Assembly: GCF_004346035.1 (NCBI RefSeq)
Contig: NZ_SLZN01000016.1
Location: 1-64,000 of the forward strand
DNA from: Acidomonas methanolica
GTDB taxonomy: Bacteria; Pseudomonadota; Alphaproteobacteria; Acetobacterales; Acetobacteraceae
Reading direction: 5' to 3'
Length of the DNA stretch: 64,000 bases
A program made the position numbers and the translations under genes. Below, in pieces: positions 14,368 through 23,409 of this stretch. The stretch's first letter is position 1; each line of letters begins with the position of its first letter. The notes beneath the pieces were generated by a model. It was not told the origin of the DNA and ran no database searches. It saw only the letters and a program-made list of their open reading frames with translations.

Positions 14368-17031
14368 TCACTCGCTTTCCTGGTCATCCTCAACAGGCCC
14401 GCCGGCCGTCATTATTTCGGGCGTGATGACATAGACGCGAATTTTGCCGTCGTGGGGCAACCGTTTCTGAATAGTCAAACCACGTCCTTGCTTCGGGGGC
14501 TGAAGCGCTCCAGCCGCCAGAACAGCCTTGGCTGCTCGGGCTGGATCAATCCCTTTGCAAATTTCATCCCATCCTTCGACTGTAATGTAATAAGCGTAAG
14601 CGTCGTCGCCGTCCTTTGTTCTGACGGCTTCCCGGTATCCAACGCGATCCCTGACGTTCGACAGGTAGCAGTCAGCACCCTCCTTTGCTGTCCTTGCCGC
14701 GACGATGTCTTCAAAGCGAGTGAACCGGTGCATCGAAATGAATTTACGGACTATCTGAACGGCATTGATTTCTTCGCGCGACCCTATGCCGCCCCGGTCA
14801 TCAATCCACGACATGAAGCAGGCGCCAACCCCCTTGAAGGCTTCTCCTGCATCCCATGGCAGAGTTCCGTATTCCCGCGCCAGTTCTCCGACTGCCGCGA
14901 AAACAGCGAACCTCGTCGCGACGCGATTGATCGCTCTATCTGCTCCACTGGGGACATATTCCTTGATAAATGCTTCGATATATTGGTTGAACCAGTCCCG
15001 AATGTCATCTCGGCCTTTTTCCGAGATGTCTTCGATCAGCTTAGCAACAAAATGACGTCCAGCAGTGCCGTGATATTTTTCACAATCGGCCTTCATCTGA
15101 TCAACGAATGATTTAGATGATGGAGCGTCATGGATTGTGTCGGGCAGCCCGTATGGTGATCCATCCACTCCGGCCCTTATGGATGTCATTCGTGCTTCGA
15201 TCCCGCCCGTATATGTCCCGCCAGACTTCTCGATAACCGTCTTCAGATGGTGCTCGCCCGTTGAACAGAACATGATGTCAAATTCTTTTGTCTCTCTAAG
15301 CGCGATGCTCGGTCCTGAGCGCAGCCCGCCTTTTCTGTTTGCCCACATGTAGATAATGCGACCGATTTCCTTGTTGACGCCCGTATCTTCATTCTTCAGT
15401 TCTTCCAGGAAGAGGCCGATACACGATGCCAATTCTGCTGCATTTTCAAAACCCGTTTTCGTGCCGTCGAGTTCGATCATCAATTTTGCCGGGTTACCCC
15501 AGACGCTTGTGACGACGTTCGAATACGTGGACTTGCCAAGACCAGCGTCGCCCCAGATATGGACACCGCCTGCTTCGATCACATTGCCCAACACTTTCAG
15601 GAGTGGGCTTGTCAACGCAAGGCAGATTCCAAGGATAAGCCGACTGTTTCCAGCAGATCGGGATGCGACGTGATTCTGCCATTCCTGCAACGTGCCGGAC
15701 GATACATATTTCAACCGTTCGCCCTCGGTGTTGACGTGCGGTGCGGCGAAGCGAATTTCGGACGCACCCGACCCTCCGATCAACTCGCCTCCCGGCATCA
15801 CAAATCGGGGGCGATCCCAACCAGCGACATTGTCCCAACCCACCGTGCTGACTGTCCTGACGAACCGTCGCGCCTCTACCGTCCCGAGGAAATCGAGAAG
15901 GAGCTTCATTACAGTCTCCGGGAAAAGCATCTTTTTCGCGCGAAGGTCTTTCAGCAATGTTGACCCGCGAGCCGAAATCTGTCCGCGCTGGACGACATGC
16001 TCAACCTGCTGACCCCGGTTCTGCCATCTCAGTATCAGCCCCGAATCCCCCCGCTCGGCAAGGTCGGTTTCGGCGACAACATCAAAGGGGGTTAGCGTGA
16101 CCTGTCTGTCCACACCATCCTCTCCGATGAACACCAGGCCGTTCTTCTTCATCTTGTAGCCATCTGGCATAATTGTGAACGGCCTGAAGGCTTGCTCAGG
16201 GGGGACCGGGCGCTGCACGAGAGATACGATGTCGATACCCAGATCGGCAGGGTCTGAAACACCGGGGTTCCACCAGTCAGGCAGGTCATCCGGCAGATCG
16301 ATACCGCTTACCTTGCCGCCACATTCTCCGGTCATGTATTTGCACTTCTTGATGTCAGCAGCGACATCCATTGCTTCGTTTATTCCAGCTTCACCCGCGT
16401 TGGGCCAGATCGCGACATCTCGGGCGAGGAGGGGTTCAATGCACGTCTTTGCTCTGACAGCTACAACAACGTGGTCAGGTAATGCTTCCTGAACGATGTC
16501 GGCGGCATATTCGTCGAGCATGCAGATCACAGGAGCATCGGGCTGGGATGTCAGTTTATCCAGCCGATAGAGGGGTATATTTCCGCCGTTCGCTTTGCGG
16601 ACTATCTCATATGCCTCGTCCTCAGAGACGAGATGCCAGCGTTCCTTGCCGCCGCGCCGTCCGAACGCGATAGCCTGCCGCCGCATCACGTCGTTTTCGT
16701 CCGGAACCCGCAGGATGCCGAACAGCGGGCGCGATCTTTCGCTATAGTAAACGTGAATGGTCTCGGGGGCTGGCGACATAAACGAGAAATCATCAAGCGA
16801 CGGCACGCAGTCCGGCATAGACGGGACCAGAGTCTGATCGTCGCTCGGCTGAGTCGGGGCTACGGAACTATCCGTGTTTATCGGGACTATAACAGCGCTA
16901 CGCCTCGCCTCCAGTGCCTGGTTGCTCGTCGCGGCGGAATCAACAGAAGTCGTCGTATTCATCGTCATCTCCATTTTTTCGGAGAAAACGCTTGACCCAC
17001 CGCCCGAAAAACCCATATCGTTAGCTGTCAA
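14368..17031 (-). CDS. DUF927 helicase-like replication protein
   Basis: An 887-residue protein combining a Toprim-like segment (about residues 165-215, around CMLDEYAAD and VAIWPNAGEAG) with a DUF927/superfamily-3-like ATPase: Walker A GDAGLGKST near 493 and an acidic Walker B LFLEEL near 540. Proteins of this type replicate plasmids, P4-like satellites and integrated elements. It pairs naturally with the separate primase at 8690-9967, a split version of the P4 alpha primase-helicase. The repeat cluster at 13864-14212, just beyond its terminator, is the likely target. The first 60 residues are low-complexity, so an internal start is possible. Confidence 0.8.
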   Translation of the reverse strand: MTANDMGFSGGGSSVFSEKMEMTMNTTTSVDSAATSNQALEARRSAVIVPINTDSSVAPTQPSDDQTLVPSMPDCVPSLDDFSFMSPAPETIHVYYSERSRPLFGILRVPDENDVMRRQAIAFGRRGGKERWHLVSEDEAYEIVRKANGGNIPLYRLDKLTSQPDAPVICMLDEYAADIVQEALPDHVVVAVRAKTCIEPLLARDVAIWPNAGEAGINEAMDVAADIKKCKYMTGECGGKVSGIDLPDDLPDWWNPGVSDPADLGIDIVSLVQRPVPPEQAFRPFTIMPDGYKMKKNGLVFIGEDGVDRQVTLTPFDVVAETDLAERGDSGLILRWQNRGQQVEHVVQRGQISARGSTLLKDLRAKKMLFPETVMKLLLDFLGTVEARRFVRTVSTVGWDNVAGWDRPRFVMPGGELIGGSGASEIRFAAPHVNTEGERLKYVSSGTLQEWQNHVASRSAGNSRLILGICLALTSPLLKVLGNVIEAGGVHIWGDAGLGKSTYSNVVTSVWGNPAKLMIELDGTKTGFENAAELASCIGLFLEELKNEDTGVNKEIGRIIYMWANRKGGLRSGPSIALRETKEFDIMFCSTGEHHLKTVIEKSGGTYTGGIEARMTSIRAGVDGSPYGLPDTIHDAPSSKSFVDQMKADCEKYHGTAGRHFVAKLIEDISEKGRDDIRDWFNQYIEAFIKEYVPSGADRAINRVATRFAVFAAVGELAREYGTLPWDAGEAFKGVGACFMSWIDDRGGIGSREEINAVQIVRKFISMHRFTRFEDIVAARTAKEGADCYLSNVRDRVGYREAVRTKDGDDAYAYYITVEGWDEICKGIDPARAAKAVLAAGALQPPKQGRGLTIQKRLPHDGKIRVYVITPEIMTAGGPVEDDQESE

Positions 17032-17132
17032 TCTTCGATATGCGTTTGCGTGTATTTCTGGGTTTGTTCTTCGGGCGCTGGTCTATCTCTTTGGCGGAGA
17101 TGGGTCAGCGTTTTCTTTTTAGGGGCATCCGC

Positions 17133-17615
17133 TCAGGCGGCGAGAACAGACCTGACATCAGGGTAGATTTCTCGTGCGGCGCGGATCAGCTTCGATAGAG
17201 TAATGTTCGGCTTCCAGGCGCGTGGGCCGCACTCACAGACCCAGGCTCTCATGACGACATCACGAATCATCCCCTCTGCTATAGAGTGTGCATCTCGGCG
17301 CCGGGCCAGATCAGGATGCAGCTTGCAGAATTCATCAGCGCACATGACCGAGAGAGCGTCGATCAGGCCATTGATCGTGTCATTATCATCGTCGTCGATG
17401 CGGCTGATATCGATGCGCCACATTCCGCCGCCGGTCGCCAGAATCAACTCGATGATTTCGTGCTCGGGCAAAAAATCGAGCCACCAGATCGGATTTTCGT
17501 CAGATCGAGATGGCGGCAACTGGAGGCCGGACGCAACGGCGACACCGATCAGCCGTCCGAGAGCGTCAGGGGAGGGCTTCGCCCGGTCGGTGAGAAGAAT
17601 GAAATCGTTGTTCAT
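17133..17615 (-). CDS. Hypothetical protein
   Basis: A 160-residue acidic protein with no recognised family. It contains a DDDD run (about residues 75-78) and a Cys-x-Cys pair near 127. It lies between the AlpA-like regulator and the DUF927 gene in the same direction, and so probably belongs to the replication operon. Confidence 0.6.
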   Translation of the reverse strand: MNNDFILLTDRAKPSPDALGRLIGVAVASGLQLPPSRSDENPIWWLDFLPEHEIIELILATGGGMWRIDISRIDDDDNDTINGLIDALSVMCADEFCKLHPDLARRRDAHSIAEGMIRDVVMRAWVCECGPRAWKPNITLSKLIRAAREIYPDVRSVLAA

Positions 17616-17646
17616 GGGGATCGTTCCTTTCTGGGATCACTCACTT

Positions 17647-17919
17647 TCAGGCTGCCGCTGCGCTGGCCCGCTCCGTTTTGCGAGGGCGTCCGATCTTCGG
17701 GGTTGATGCGCTGGGACGAACGACCTGCTTCTCGATCCAGGCGTCGAGGTCAGAGCGGCGATAACGGACAGACTTCCCCATCTTGATCCAGGGCGGGCCA
17801 GCGCGCCCCTTTCGTCCGCTTACACGCAGATGCTGAAGAGTGGAGGGCGAGATTTGAAGAATATCCGCTGCCTGCTCCTGAGTCAGAAGCTGGCATGAGT
17901 CACTAGCGTTGAGAGTCAT
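17647..17919 (-). CDS. AlpA/excisionase-type helix-turn-helix protein
   Basis: A 90-residue MerR-like DNA-binding protein. LLTQEQAADILQISPSTLQH (about 10-30), a positively charged wing, and the signature KMGKSVRYRRSDLDAWIE (46-63) identify the AlpA/Xis family. The C-terminal tail is basic. In P4-like satellites AlpA activates the excision integrase; here the integrase gene is absent, but the protein sits about 670 bp from the attachment scar, next to short direct repeats it or the lost integrase could bind. Confidence 0.8.
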   Translation of the reverse strand: MTLNASDSCQLLTQEQAADILQISPSTLQHLRVSGRKGRAGPPWIKMGKSVRYRRSDLDAWIEKQVVRPSASTPKIGRPRKTERASAAAA

Positions 17920-18587
17920 GTCTCACTCCGATCCAGTTTAGAGTTATTGGTGCAGGTTGATGCTTACACATGCAGCATGCGATACCTGAGGTCATGATGG
18001 CGTAAACCAGAAATAAAAGTAAACGACATATGCTGTTCATCTGATGATACAAAAGTGGCTCATCTTATAGTTTAAATATGCTTCAGGCTTGACGCTTTCC
18101 TTGTTGCGCTCTTTTTGCATCCCATCAACGCATTTCGAAAAACGGCAATAGAAACAATCAACTAACCAGATTTTATGTCGAAAGGGTGAAGGCACCCGCG
18201 CGGCATCAAATCGAATGGAATTTCACCCATTCCAGGCGATCTGTAGGCGGCTCGGTTTGTGAAATAAAATTCATAAACCGGCTTCTCGTTACCCTGGAGG
18301 GCTGGTGGCCGGGTAAAATTGGATGGTGGATGCAGTTAGGTGCGTCTCTAGTGCCGCTAGGAGCAGTTAGGTGCAGCTAGATGTCGTCAGTAACATCTGT
18401 GTGATGCTATCGTTTTTTAGAAGAACGGAAAATGAACATCTGAGATGGAATCTTGCGACAATTTGCGACAATCGACCTGCTAGGCAGGGGCAGTTCAGTC
18501 CATCTTGGTGCAGCTTGGTGCAAAAAATATCGTTTCAAATCAACAACATGATAGGATAAGTCATTGATCGGAAAGGGGGCTATTTTT
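17920..18587. other. Gap holding short direct repeats beside the attachment site
   Basis: No gene is supported. AT-rich sequence (17930-18180) is followed by three pairs of short direct repeats (listed separately) and then the tRNA scar. The position and the repeats suggest the arm region of an integrase attachment site. Confidence 0.5.
18332..18522. repeat. Three pairs of short direct repeats near the att scar
   Basis: GCAGTTAGGTGC occurs at 18332 and 18363 (31 bp apart), TTGCGACAAT at 18452 and 18462 (tandem), and CTTGGTGCA at 18504 and 18514 (10 bp apart). Spacings near multiples of a helical turn suit arm-type binding sites for an integrase or excisionase. Confidence 0.5.
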
Positions 18588-20259
18588 GGTTTGCTAAACC
18601 GTTGTACGGTGTCAAGCCGTACCGTGGGTTCGAATCCCATCCCCTCCGCCACTTCGGAACAAAACTGGGCACGCCCAGGCTATCCGATTTTACGCCAGAG
18701 CTAGAGATCGCCACCAAGGTTCGGAGCAGATTGCTCTTGGACCCCATGATGCGGACCTCCTTGTCCTCGACCTCGACCCGCTGGGCGAGCAGCCGGAGGT
18801 GGTCGCGGCGGTAGCCGCCCCCGTCGAGGTGCATCCGCTTCCGGGCGGTGTCGGCGAACTGGCGAAGCATCTGCGGCGTGACGGCCTGGTGCGTCGCGCT
18901 TTCAAGCATGGTTTGCGCCCGTAGGGCATCGGCCTGGGCCTGGTCCCGAGTCGCCTTGAGGCCGGTGATGCGGTCCTTGAGCGCCGGATCGTCCAGATCG
19001 GCCACGCCCGCCTCGATCGCGTCATAGAGCCGCTTCAAGCGCAGCTCGGCCTCGGCCGCCCGCTTGTTCAACTCGGAGATATGCTCACGCCGCCGCTCGG
19101 CATGGTTCTGGCGGCGGTCGATGACGGAGGCCAATACTTCCTCCAGCCGTTCGGGCGCCAGCAGCCGATCCTCGATGTAGCCGGCGACCAGCGTGTCCAG
19201 CTTGTCCATCGGGATCGCCTGACCCACGCAGCCGGTCTCGCCCTGTCGGGCTTTGATCGAACAGGCATAGTAGCGATAGCGCCCGCTCTTGCCGGTGCGG
19301 ATGGTCATGGCGCCATTGCAATGGCCGCAGAAGCAGATGCCGGTGAGCAGCGTCGGGCCGTTGACGACGCGCGGCGGCGCCACCTTCGGGTTGCGCGCCT
19401 TGAGATGCGCCTGCACCGCATCGAACGTCGCCTGGTCGATCAGCGGCGGCACCTCGACCGTGACCACCTCGCTCTGCGGCTTTAACTCCTTGGACTTGGA
19501 GCGTTTGTTGAACTCGTGCTCGCCGATGTAGGTTCGCCGCGTCAGGATGCGATAAAGCTGGCCGATCCCCCACCGCCCACCATCGCGAGTGAAGATGCGG
19601 TTACGGTTCAGATGGCTCACGATGTTCTTGACGCCCATCGGGCCGGAGCCACCGTCGCCATCCAGCGCCAGCCGATAGATCAGCCGCACCGTGTCGGCGT
19701 GCAGCGGATCGATCTCCAGCTTCTTCTTGACCTTGGCGCCGCGCGTCTCGGCTGCGACGACTCTATAGCCGATCGGCGGCAGCGAGCCGTTCCAGAAGCC
19801 TTGCCGGGCATTCTCCTTCTGCGCCCGCAGGACGTGCTTGGCGTTTTCCTTCGACTGATACTCGTCGAACAGCGCCATGATCTGCCGCATCATCTGATGG
19901 ATCGGATCATCGCCGATCTCTTGGGTGATCGACAGCAGCCTGACGCCGTTCTTCGCCAGCTTGCGGACGTAGAACTCCATATCGAAGGCATCGCGGAAAA
20001 AGCGGCTGAACGAGTGAACGACCACCACGTCGAAGGGCGCGGGCTTCGACGCGCCCGCCTCGATCATCCGCTGGAATTCCGGTCGGCGATCGTTCGTCGC
20101 CGAGGCGCCCGGCTCGACGTAGGTTTCGACGAGCTGATAGCCGCGCGCGGCGCAATAGGCTTCGCCCTGCTTGCGCTGGTCGGGGATGGAGACATCATGC
20201 TCGGCCTGCCGCGCCGTCGAGACGCGCAGATAGAGGGCGGCGCGCAGCGGCACGGTCAT
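18580..20259 (-). CDS. Large serine recombinase (ICE integrase)
   Basis: A 559-residue large serine recombinase. The resolvase-like catalytic domain starts at once (YLRVSTARQ, nucleophile Ser14; arginines in SRFFRD), then a recombinase domain, a zinc ribbon (GICFCGHC and YYACSIKARQGETGC) and a coiled-coil C-terminus. The last 20 or so residues (from GWDSNPR on) are simply the tRNA-Ser scar translated, so the stop codon is supplied by whatever DNA flanks the att site. It probably integrates and excises the element to the right at tRNA-Ser(GCT). A conserved short gene lies directly upstream. Confidence 0.9.
   Translation of the reverse strand: MTVPLRAALYLRVSTARQAEHDVSIPDQRKQGEAYCAARGYQLVETYVEPGASATNDRRPEFQRMIEAGASKPAPFDVVVVHSFSRFFRDAFDMEFYVRKLAKNGVRLLSITQEIGDDPIHQMMRQIMALFDEYQSKENAKHVLRAQKENARQGFWNGSLPPIGYRVVAAETRGAKVKKKLEIDPLHADTVRLIYRLALDGDGGSGPMGVKNIVSHLNRNRIFTRDGGRWGIGQLYRILTRRTYIGEHEFNKRSKSKELKPQSEVVTVEVPPLIDQATFDAVQAHLKARNPKVAPPRVVNGPTLLTGICFCGHCNGAMTIRTGKSGRYRYYACSIKARQGETGCVGQAIPMDKLDTLVAGYIEDRLLAPERLEEVLASVIDRRQNHAERRREHISELNKRAAEAELRLKRLYDAIEAGVADLDDPALKDRITGLKATRDQAQADALRAQTMLESATHQAVTPQMLRQFADTARKRMHLDGGGYRRDHLRLLAQRVEVEDKEVRIMGSKSNLLRTLVAISSSGVKSDSLGVPSFVPKWRRGWDSNPRYGLTPYNGLANQK
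18588..18651 (+). tRNA. tRNA-Ser(GCT) 3' fragment, attachment-site scar
   Basis: Only the 3' part of the tRNA is present: anticodon loop TTGCTAA with GCT, a long variable arm (GTACGG/CCGTAC), a T arm with GTGGG-TTCGAAT-CCCAT, the 3' acceptor strand CCCCTCC, discriminator G and CCA. The expected 5' acceptor strand and D arm are missing upstream, so this is not a working gene but the target half left by site-specific integration. An intact tRNA-Ser should lie to the left outside the window. The serine recombinase frame runs through this fragment. Confidence 0.85.
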
Positions 20260-20280
20260 GGCAGCAGTCTCCTTATTTCG

Positions 20281-20544
20281 TCATTGCCTGGTCCCGAACA
20301 GTTCGTCGAAGAAGTCGCCGAACCACCTCTCGAACAGATCGACCTCGGCCTCGCTGACGGGGATATGCTCCGGCCAGTCGTCGGTGACGTTCCAGTCCGC
20401 GAGATCGGCATCGACATCGCGGCGGCGACGATCCCGGCGGGCCGGTGGCGCCGGAAGGCCATAGTCGAAGGCCGGGGCGCACGGATCGTCGGGCGAAGCA
20501 TCCGAACGCCTGTGATCGTCGGGGCTTTTCTTGTGTCGAGACAT
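20281..20544 (-). CDS. Conserved small acidic protein next to recombinase
   Basis: An 87-residue protein with a basic N-terminus and an acidic C-terminus ending in a helix (SEAEVDLFERWFGDFFDELFG). Similar short proteins accompany serine recombinases on alphaproteobacterial ICEs, as far as I recall; no function is known. It lies 21 bp upstream of the recombinase start in the same direction, so probably co-transcribed, and might modulate recombination. Confidence 0.6.
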   Translation of the reverse strand: MSRHKKSPDDHRRSDASPDDPCAPAFDYGLPAPPARRDRRRRDVDADLADWNVTDDWPEHIPVSEAEVDLFERWFGDFFDELFGTRQ

Positions 20545-20694
20545 TCACGCAGAATCGCGCGCAAACGCCGCCGATTGAACGACCGAATACTACGCCACAG
20601 CTTTCCGCGTAGCGGGGGATAGAAAGACAGGCCGCAGGTTACTGTGGCGTGCCGCAGGTTAGCGCGGGTGGCGTCGCGACAGAGCATGAGACGA

Positions 20695-21807
20695 TCAAAC
20701 GAGGCCATACCACGCTCCCCGGCCGCCGCCGTGCAAGGTCAGATGCCCTTGCGCGACGAGTGCTTTCAGATGGTCCTTGATGGTGTGCCGGCTGGCGCCG
20801 CTCACTCGCGCCGCCTCCGCCACCGTGATCCGGCCATGCTCACGCACCAGCTCAAGGATCAGCACCGACAATTCAGGCATGTCGGCAAGCATGATGCGCT
20901 CGCGCTCCATCTTCTTTTCGAGGCGCTGCTTCTGCCGCTGCAAGGCGCGCAGGAAAAACTCCAGCCAGGGATTCCAGTCCGGCTCAGCCGTGCGGATCGT
21001 GCCCTGCGTCCGACGCAGAGACAGGTAATAGCCTTCCTTGCTCTGCTCGATCACGCTCTCCAGCGAACTGTAGGGCACATAGGCATAGCCCGCGCGTAGC
21101 AGCATGAGCGTGGTCAGGACGCGCGACAGCCGGCCGTTGCCGTCCTGAAAGGGATGGATCTCCAGAAACACCACGACGAACACCGCAACGACCAGCAGCG
21201 GGTGGAGGCTCCTGTCCTTCTCCCGCTCGGCGACCCATTCGACCAGCTCGGCCATACTGCGCGGCGTGTCGAACGGCGTGGCCGTCTCGAACACCACGCC
21301 GAGACTCGTGCCGTCCTCGTCGAAGGCTTCGACGTGATTGGCGAGCGTCTTATAGGAGCCGCGATGCCGCTCATCCTTCGACGAATGGACCAGCAGATCG
21401 CGGTGAAACTGGCGGATATGGTTCTCCGTCAGGGGAATCGCATCATAGGCGTTGAAGATCGTCTCCATCACCTCGGCATAGCCGGCGACCTCCTGTTCAT
21501 CGCGTGTGTCGAAGGAGCCGAGGCGGATGTTCACCAGCAGCTTTTCGACTTCACGGTCGCTGAGCCGGGCGCCTTCGATGCGGGTTGAGGAACCGATGCT
21601 CTCGATCGTGGCGACGCGGCGCAGGCTGGACAGACGCTCCGGCGCGATCCGGCCGATCGCCCGCCAAGCCCCCTTGAACTCGTCGATCTCCGCGATCAGC
21701 GAGAGGACTTCCGGCGTAATGCGGAGCGTGGCGGTGTTGAGCGTCATGCCATTGAACCATCCATTTCCATCCAAATACTTGTGGCATGGCGAAAACCAAA
21801 TGTCCAA
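20695..21807 (-). CDS. Fic family protein with C-terminal winged helix
   Basis: A 370-residue protein with the full Fic motif HPFQDGNGRLSR (about residues 217-228), the active site of AMP-transferring Fic enzymes. An N-terminal SSTRIEG sequence (near 74-80) matches the self-inhibitory (S/T)-x-x-x-E-(G/N) helix, so this is a class II, auto-inhibited enzyme. The last 70 residues form a winged helix-turn-helix (ITVAEAARVSGASRHTIKDH), suggesting DNA binding or autoregulation. ATG at 21747 (MTLNTATL) is a likely alternative start. It may act as a stress or toxin-type modifier carried by the ICE. Confidence 0.88.
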   Translation of the reverse strand: MDIWFSPCHKYLDGNGWFNGMTLNTATLRITPEVLSLIAEIDEFKGAWRAIGRIAPERLSSLRRVATIESIGSSTRIEGARLSDREVEKLLVNIRLGSFDTRDEQEVAGYAEVMETIFNAYDAIPLTENHIRQFHRDLLVHSSKDERHRGSYKTLANHVEAFDEDGTSLGVVFETATPFDTPRSMAELVEWVAEREKDRSLHPLLVVAVFVVVFLEIHPFQDGNGRLSRVLTTLMLLRAGYAYVPYSSLESVIEQSKEGYYLSLRRTQGTIRTAEPDWNPWLEFFLRALQRQKQRLEKKMERERIMLADMPELSVLILELVREHGRITVAEAARVSGASRHTIKDHLKALVAQGHLTLHGGGRGAWYGLV

Positions 21808-22057
21808 CCATTTGCATCTATTTTCGAGCAGACGGCCGAGGCAAAGCCCAGCCGGAATTTGATGAGGTAGGGCTTAGGGCGCCGCCCTCGGCGCGCTGCG
21901 GAGTGCCTTCCGCCCAGCTTCCTCCGCCTCCGCTTCGCTGCGTCTCCGTGCAGCCGGTTCCCCGCGAAGGCACCCACTCCGCTTGCACACCCGCTGTTCG
22001 CCACGAGGCAGGGTTGCAGCGCGCGGCGCTGCGAACCCAGCGACAAGGAAGCAAGCC

Positions 22058-22720
22058 ATGACCATTCAGACCAGGACGCCCCGCAACACGATCTTCCAGG
22101 GCGATTGCATCGACACCATGCGGCGCTTCGAGCGGGGATCGGTTGACTTCATCCTGACCGATCCACCCTACATCACCCACTATCGCGGACGGGACGGTCG
22201 CACCGTCGCCAATGACGATAACGCCGGTTGGCTTCGCCCCGCGTTCAACCAGATGCACCGTATCCTGAAACCAGGCGGGTTCTGCGTCAGCTTCTACGGC
22301 TGGAACAAGGTGGATTTGTTCATGGACGCATGGCGTTCGGCGGGTTTCCGCGTTGTCGGCCATCTTGTCTTTCGCAAGCAATATGCGTCGTCATCGCGCT
22401 TTCTCCGTTACGAGCATGAGCAAGCCTATCTTCTAGCGAAGGGTGAAGTTACGCCGCCCGCCAATCCAATTCCCGACGTGATCGACTTCGCCTATACTGG
22501 AAACAGGTTGCATCCGACGCAGAAGCCCGTGCCGGCGTTGCTGCCCTTGATCGAATGTTTCACCCGGCCGGGCGATCTTGTGCTTGACCCGTTTTGCGGA
22601 TCGGGTTCGACATTGGAGGCAGCCCAACAGCTCGGCCGCGAGTGGCTCGGCGTCGAGCTGGACGAGTTGCATCATGCGACAGCCAGCCGGCGGTTGCAGT
22701 CGCTCCATGAGGCGGCCTGA
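22058..22720 (+). CDS. Orphan DNA methyltransferase (N4/N6 type)
   Basis: A 220-residue site-specific DNA methyltransferase starting MTIQTRTPRN. The catalytic DPPY motif comes early (about residue 33) and the SAM-binding DPFCGSGS late (about 175), the beta-class order. No restriction gene adjoins it, so it is an orphan methylase, common near the front of such ICEs, perhaps for evading host restriction or regulating the element. The start is chosen because upstream in-frame codons read through GC-rich non-coding sequence. Confidence 0.85.
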   Translation: MTIQTRTPRNTIFQGDCIDTMRRFERGSVDFILTDPPYITHYRGRDGRTVANDDNAGWLRPAFNQMHRILKPGGFCVSFYGWNKVDLFMDAWRSAGFRVVGHLVFRKQYASSSRFLRYEHEQAYLLAKGEVTPPANPIPDVIDFAYTGNRLHPTQKPVPALLPLIECFTRPGDLVLDPFCGSGSTLEAAQQLGREWLGVELDELHHATASRRLQSLHEAA

Positions 22721-22749
22721 AAGGGCCGCCGACAGGAAAGGAGGAAAGT

Positions 22750-23178
22750 ATGGTCGCTGTGATGTTGATGGGCGTTGCGGCGATCGTGCTTCTCTGCATC
22801 GCCGCCTACACCCTGGCGACCTACGCGCTCCCATTCATGCTCGGCCTGGCGGCGGCGCGCTTCGCCTATCACACCGGCTCCGGCCTGATCGGCGCCGGCA
22901 TCGTCGGCCTCATCGCAGGGGCCGTCGCGTTCGGTTTGCTGGTATTCCTGTTCGAGACATTGCGTCCGCCGATCCTCCGCCTCATTGTGGCGTTGGTTTT
23001 TGCCATTCCGGCCGCGATTGCCGGCTATGCCCTGATCCACGGAATCGCCCGCGATGCCGTGCCGTCCGAAATCTGGCGGCAAATCTTCTGCGTCATCGGC
23101 GGGCTGGTCGTCGGTATCTCCGCGTTGATGAGACTAGCCGCGCCAGCGGCCGGGCGCTCCCCGCAGGTAGCCCGCTGA
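22750..23178 (+). CDS. Hypothetical membrane protein
   Basis: A 142-residue very hydrophobic protein with about four membrane segments (roughly residues 5-35, 45-70, 75-97 and 110-130). A good ribosome-binding site (GAAAGGAGG) precedes ATG 22750. It follows the methyltransferase by 29 bp in the same direction. No family recognised. Confidence 0.6.
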   Translation: MVAVMLMGVAAIVLLCIAAYTLATYALPFMLGLAAARFAYHTGSGLIGAGIVGLIAGAVAFGLLVFLFETLRPPILRLIVALVFAIPAAIAGYALIHGIARDAVPSEIWRQIFCVIGGLVVGISALMRLAAPAAGRSPQVAR

Positions 23179-23350
23179 GTCAGCAAAGGCGCGCTTCCCG
23201 CCAACCGTTGTCCCAACTATCCGCAATGCAACCTGCCGGCGCGGCTCGCCGGGCTTCGCCCCGCTCGCGCCAACGACCGAATCAGTTTCACTTCCCCAAG
23301 GCAATAGTCATCACCTAGCTGCTCTTCTTCTCTCGCCAAATCGGCCGAAG

Positions 23351-23367
23351 ACGACTATTTTAGTCGT
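23351..23367. promoter_or_regulatory. Perfect dyad, probable operator of the XRE regulator
   Basis: ACGACTA-TTT-TAGTCGT is a perfect inverted repeat 43 bp upstream of the small XRE gene, the expected place for an autoregulatory operator of a QseC-like protein. Confidence 0.55.
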
Positions 23368-23409
23368 TTTCATGGCGCGTGCGCCGTCGTCCGTAGGAGG
23401 TGGTCATGC

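Noticed and set aside
18550-18651. A complete tRNA-Ser gene
   Set aside because: The 5' acceptor strand expected to pair with CCCCTCC and the D arm are missing; only the 3' half is present.
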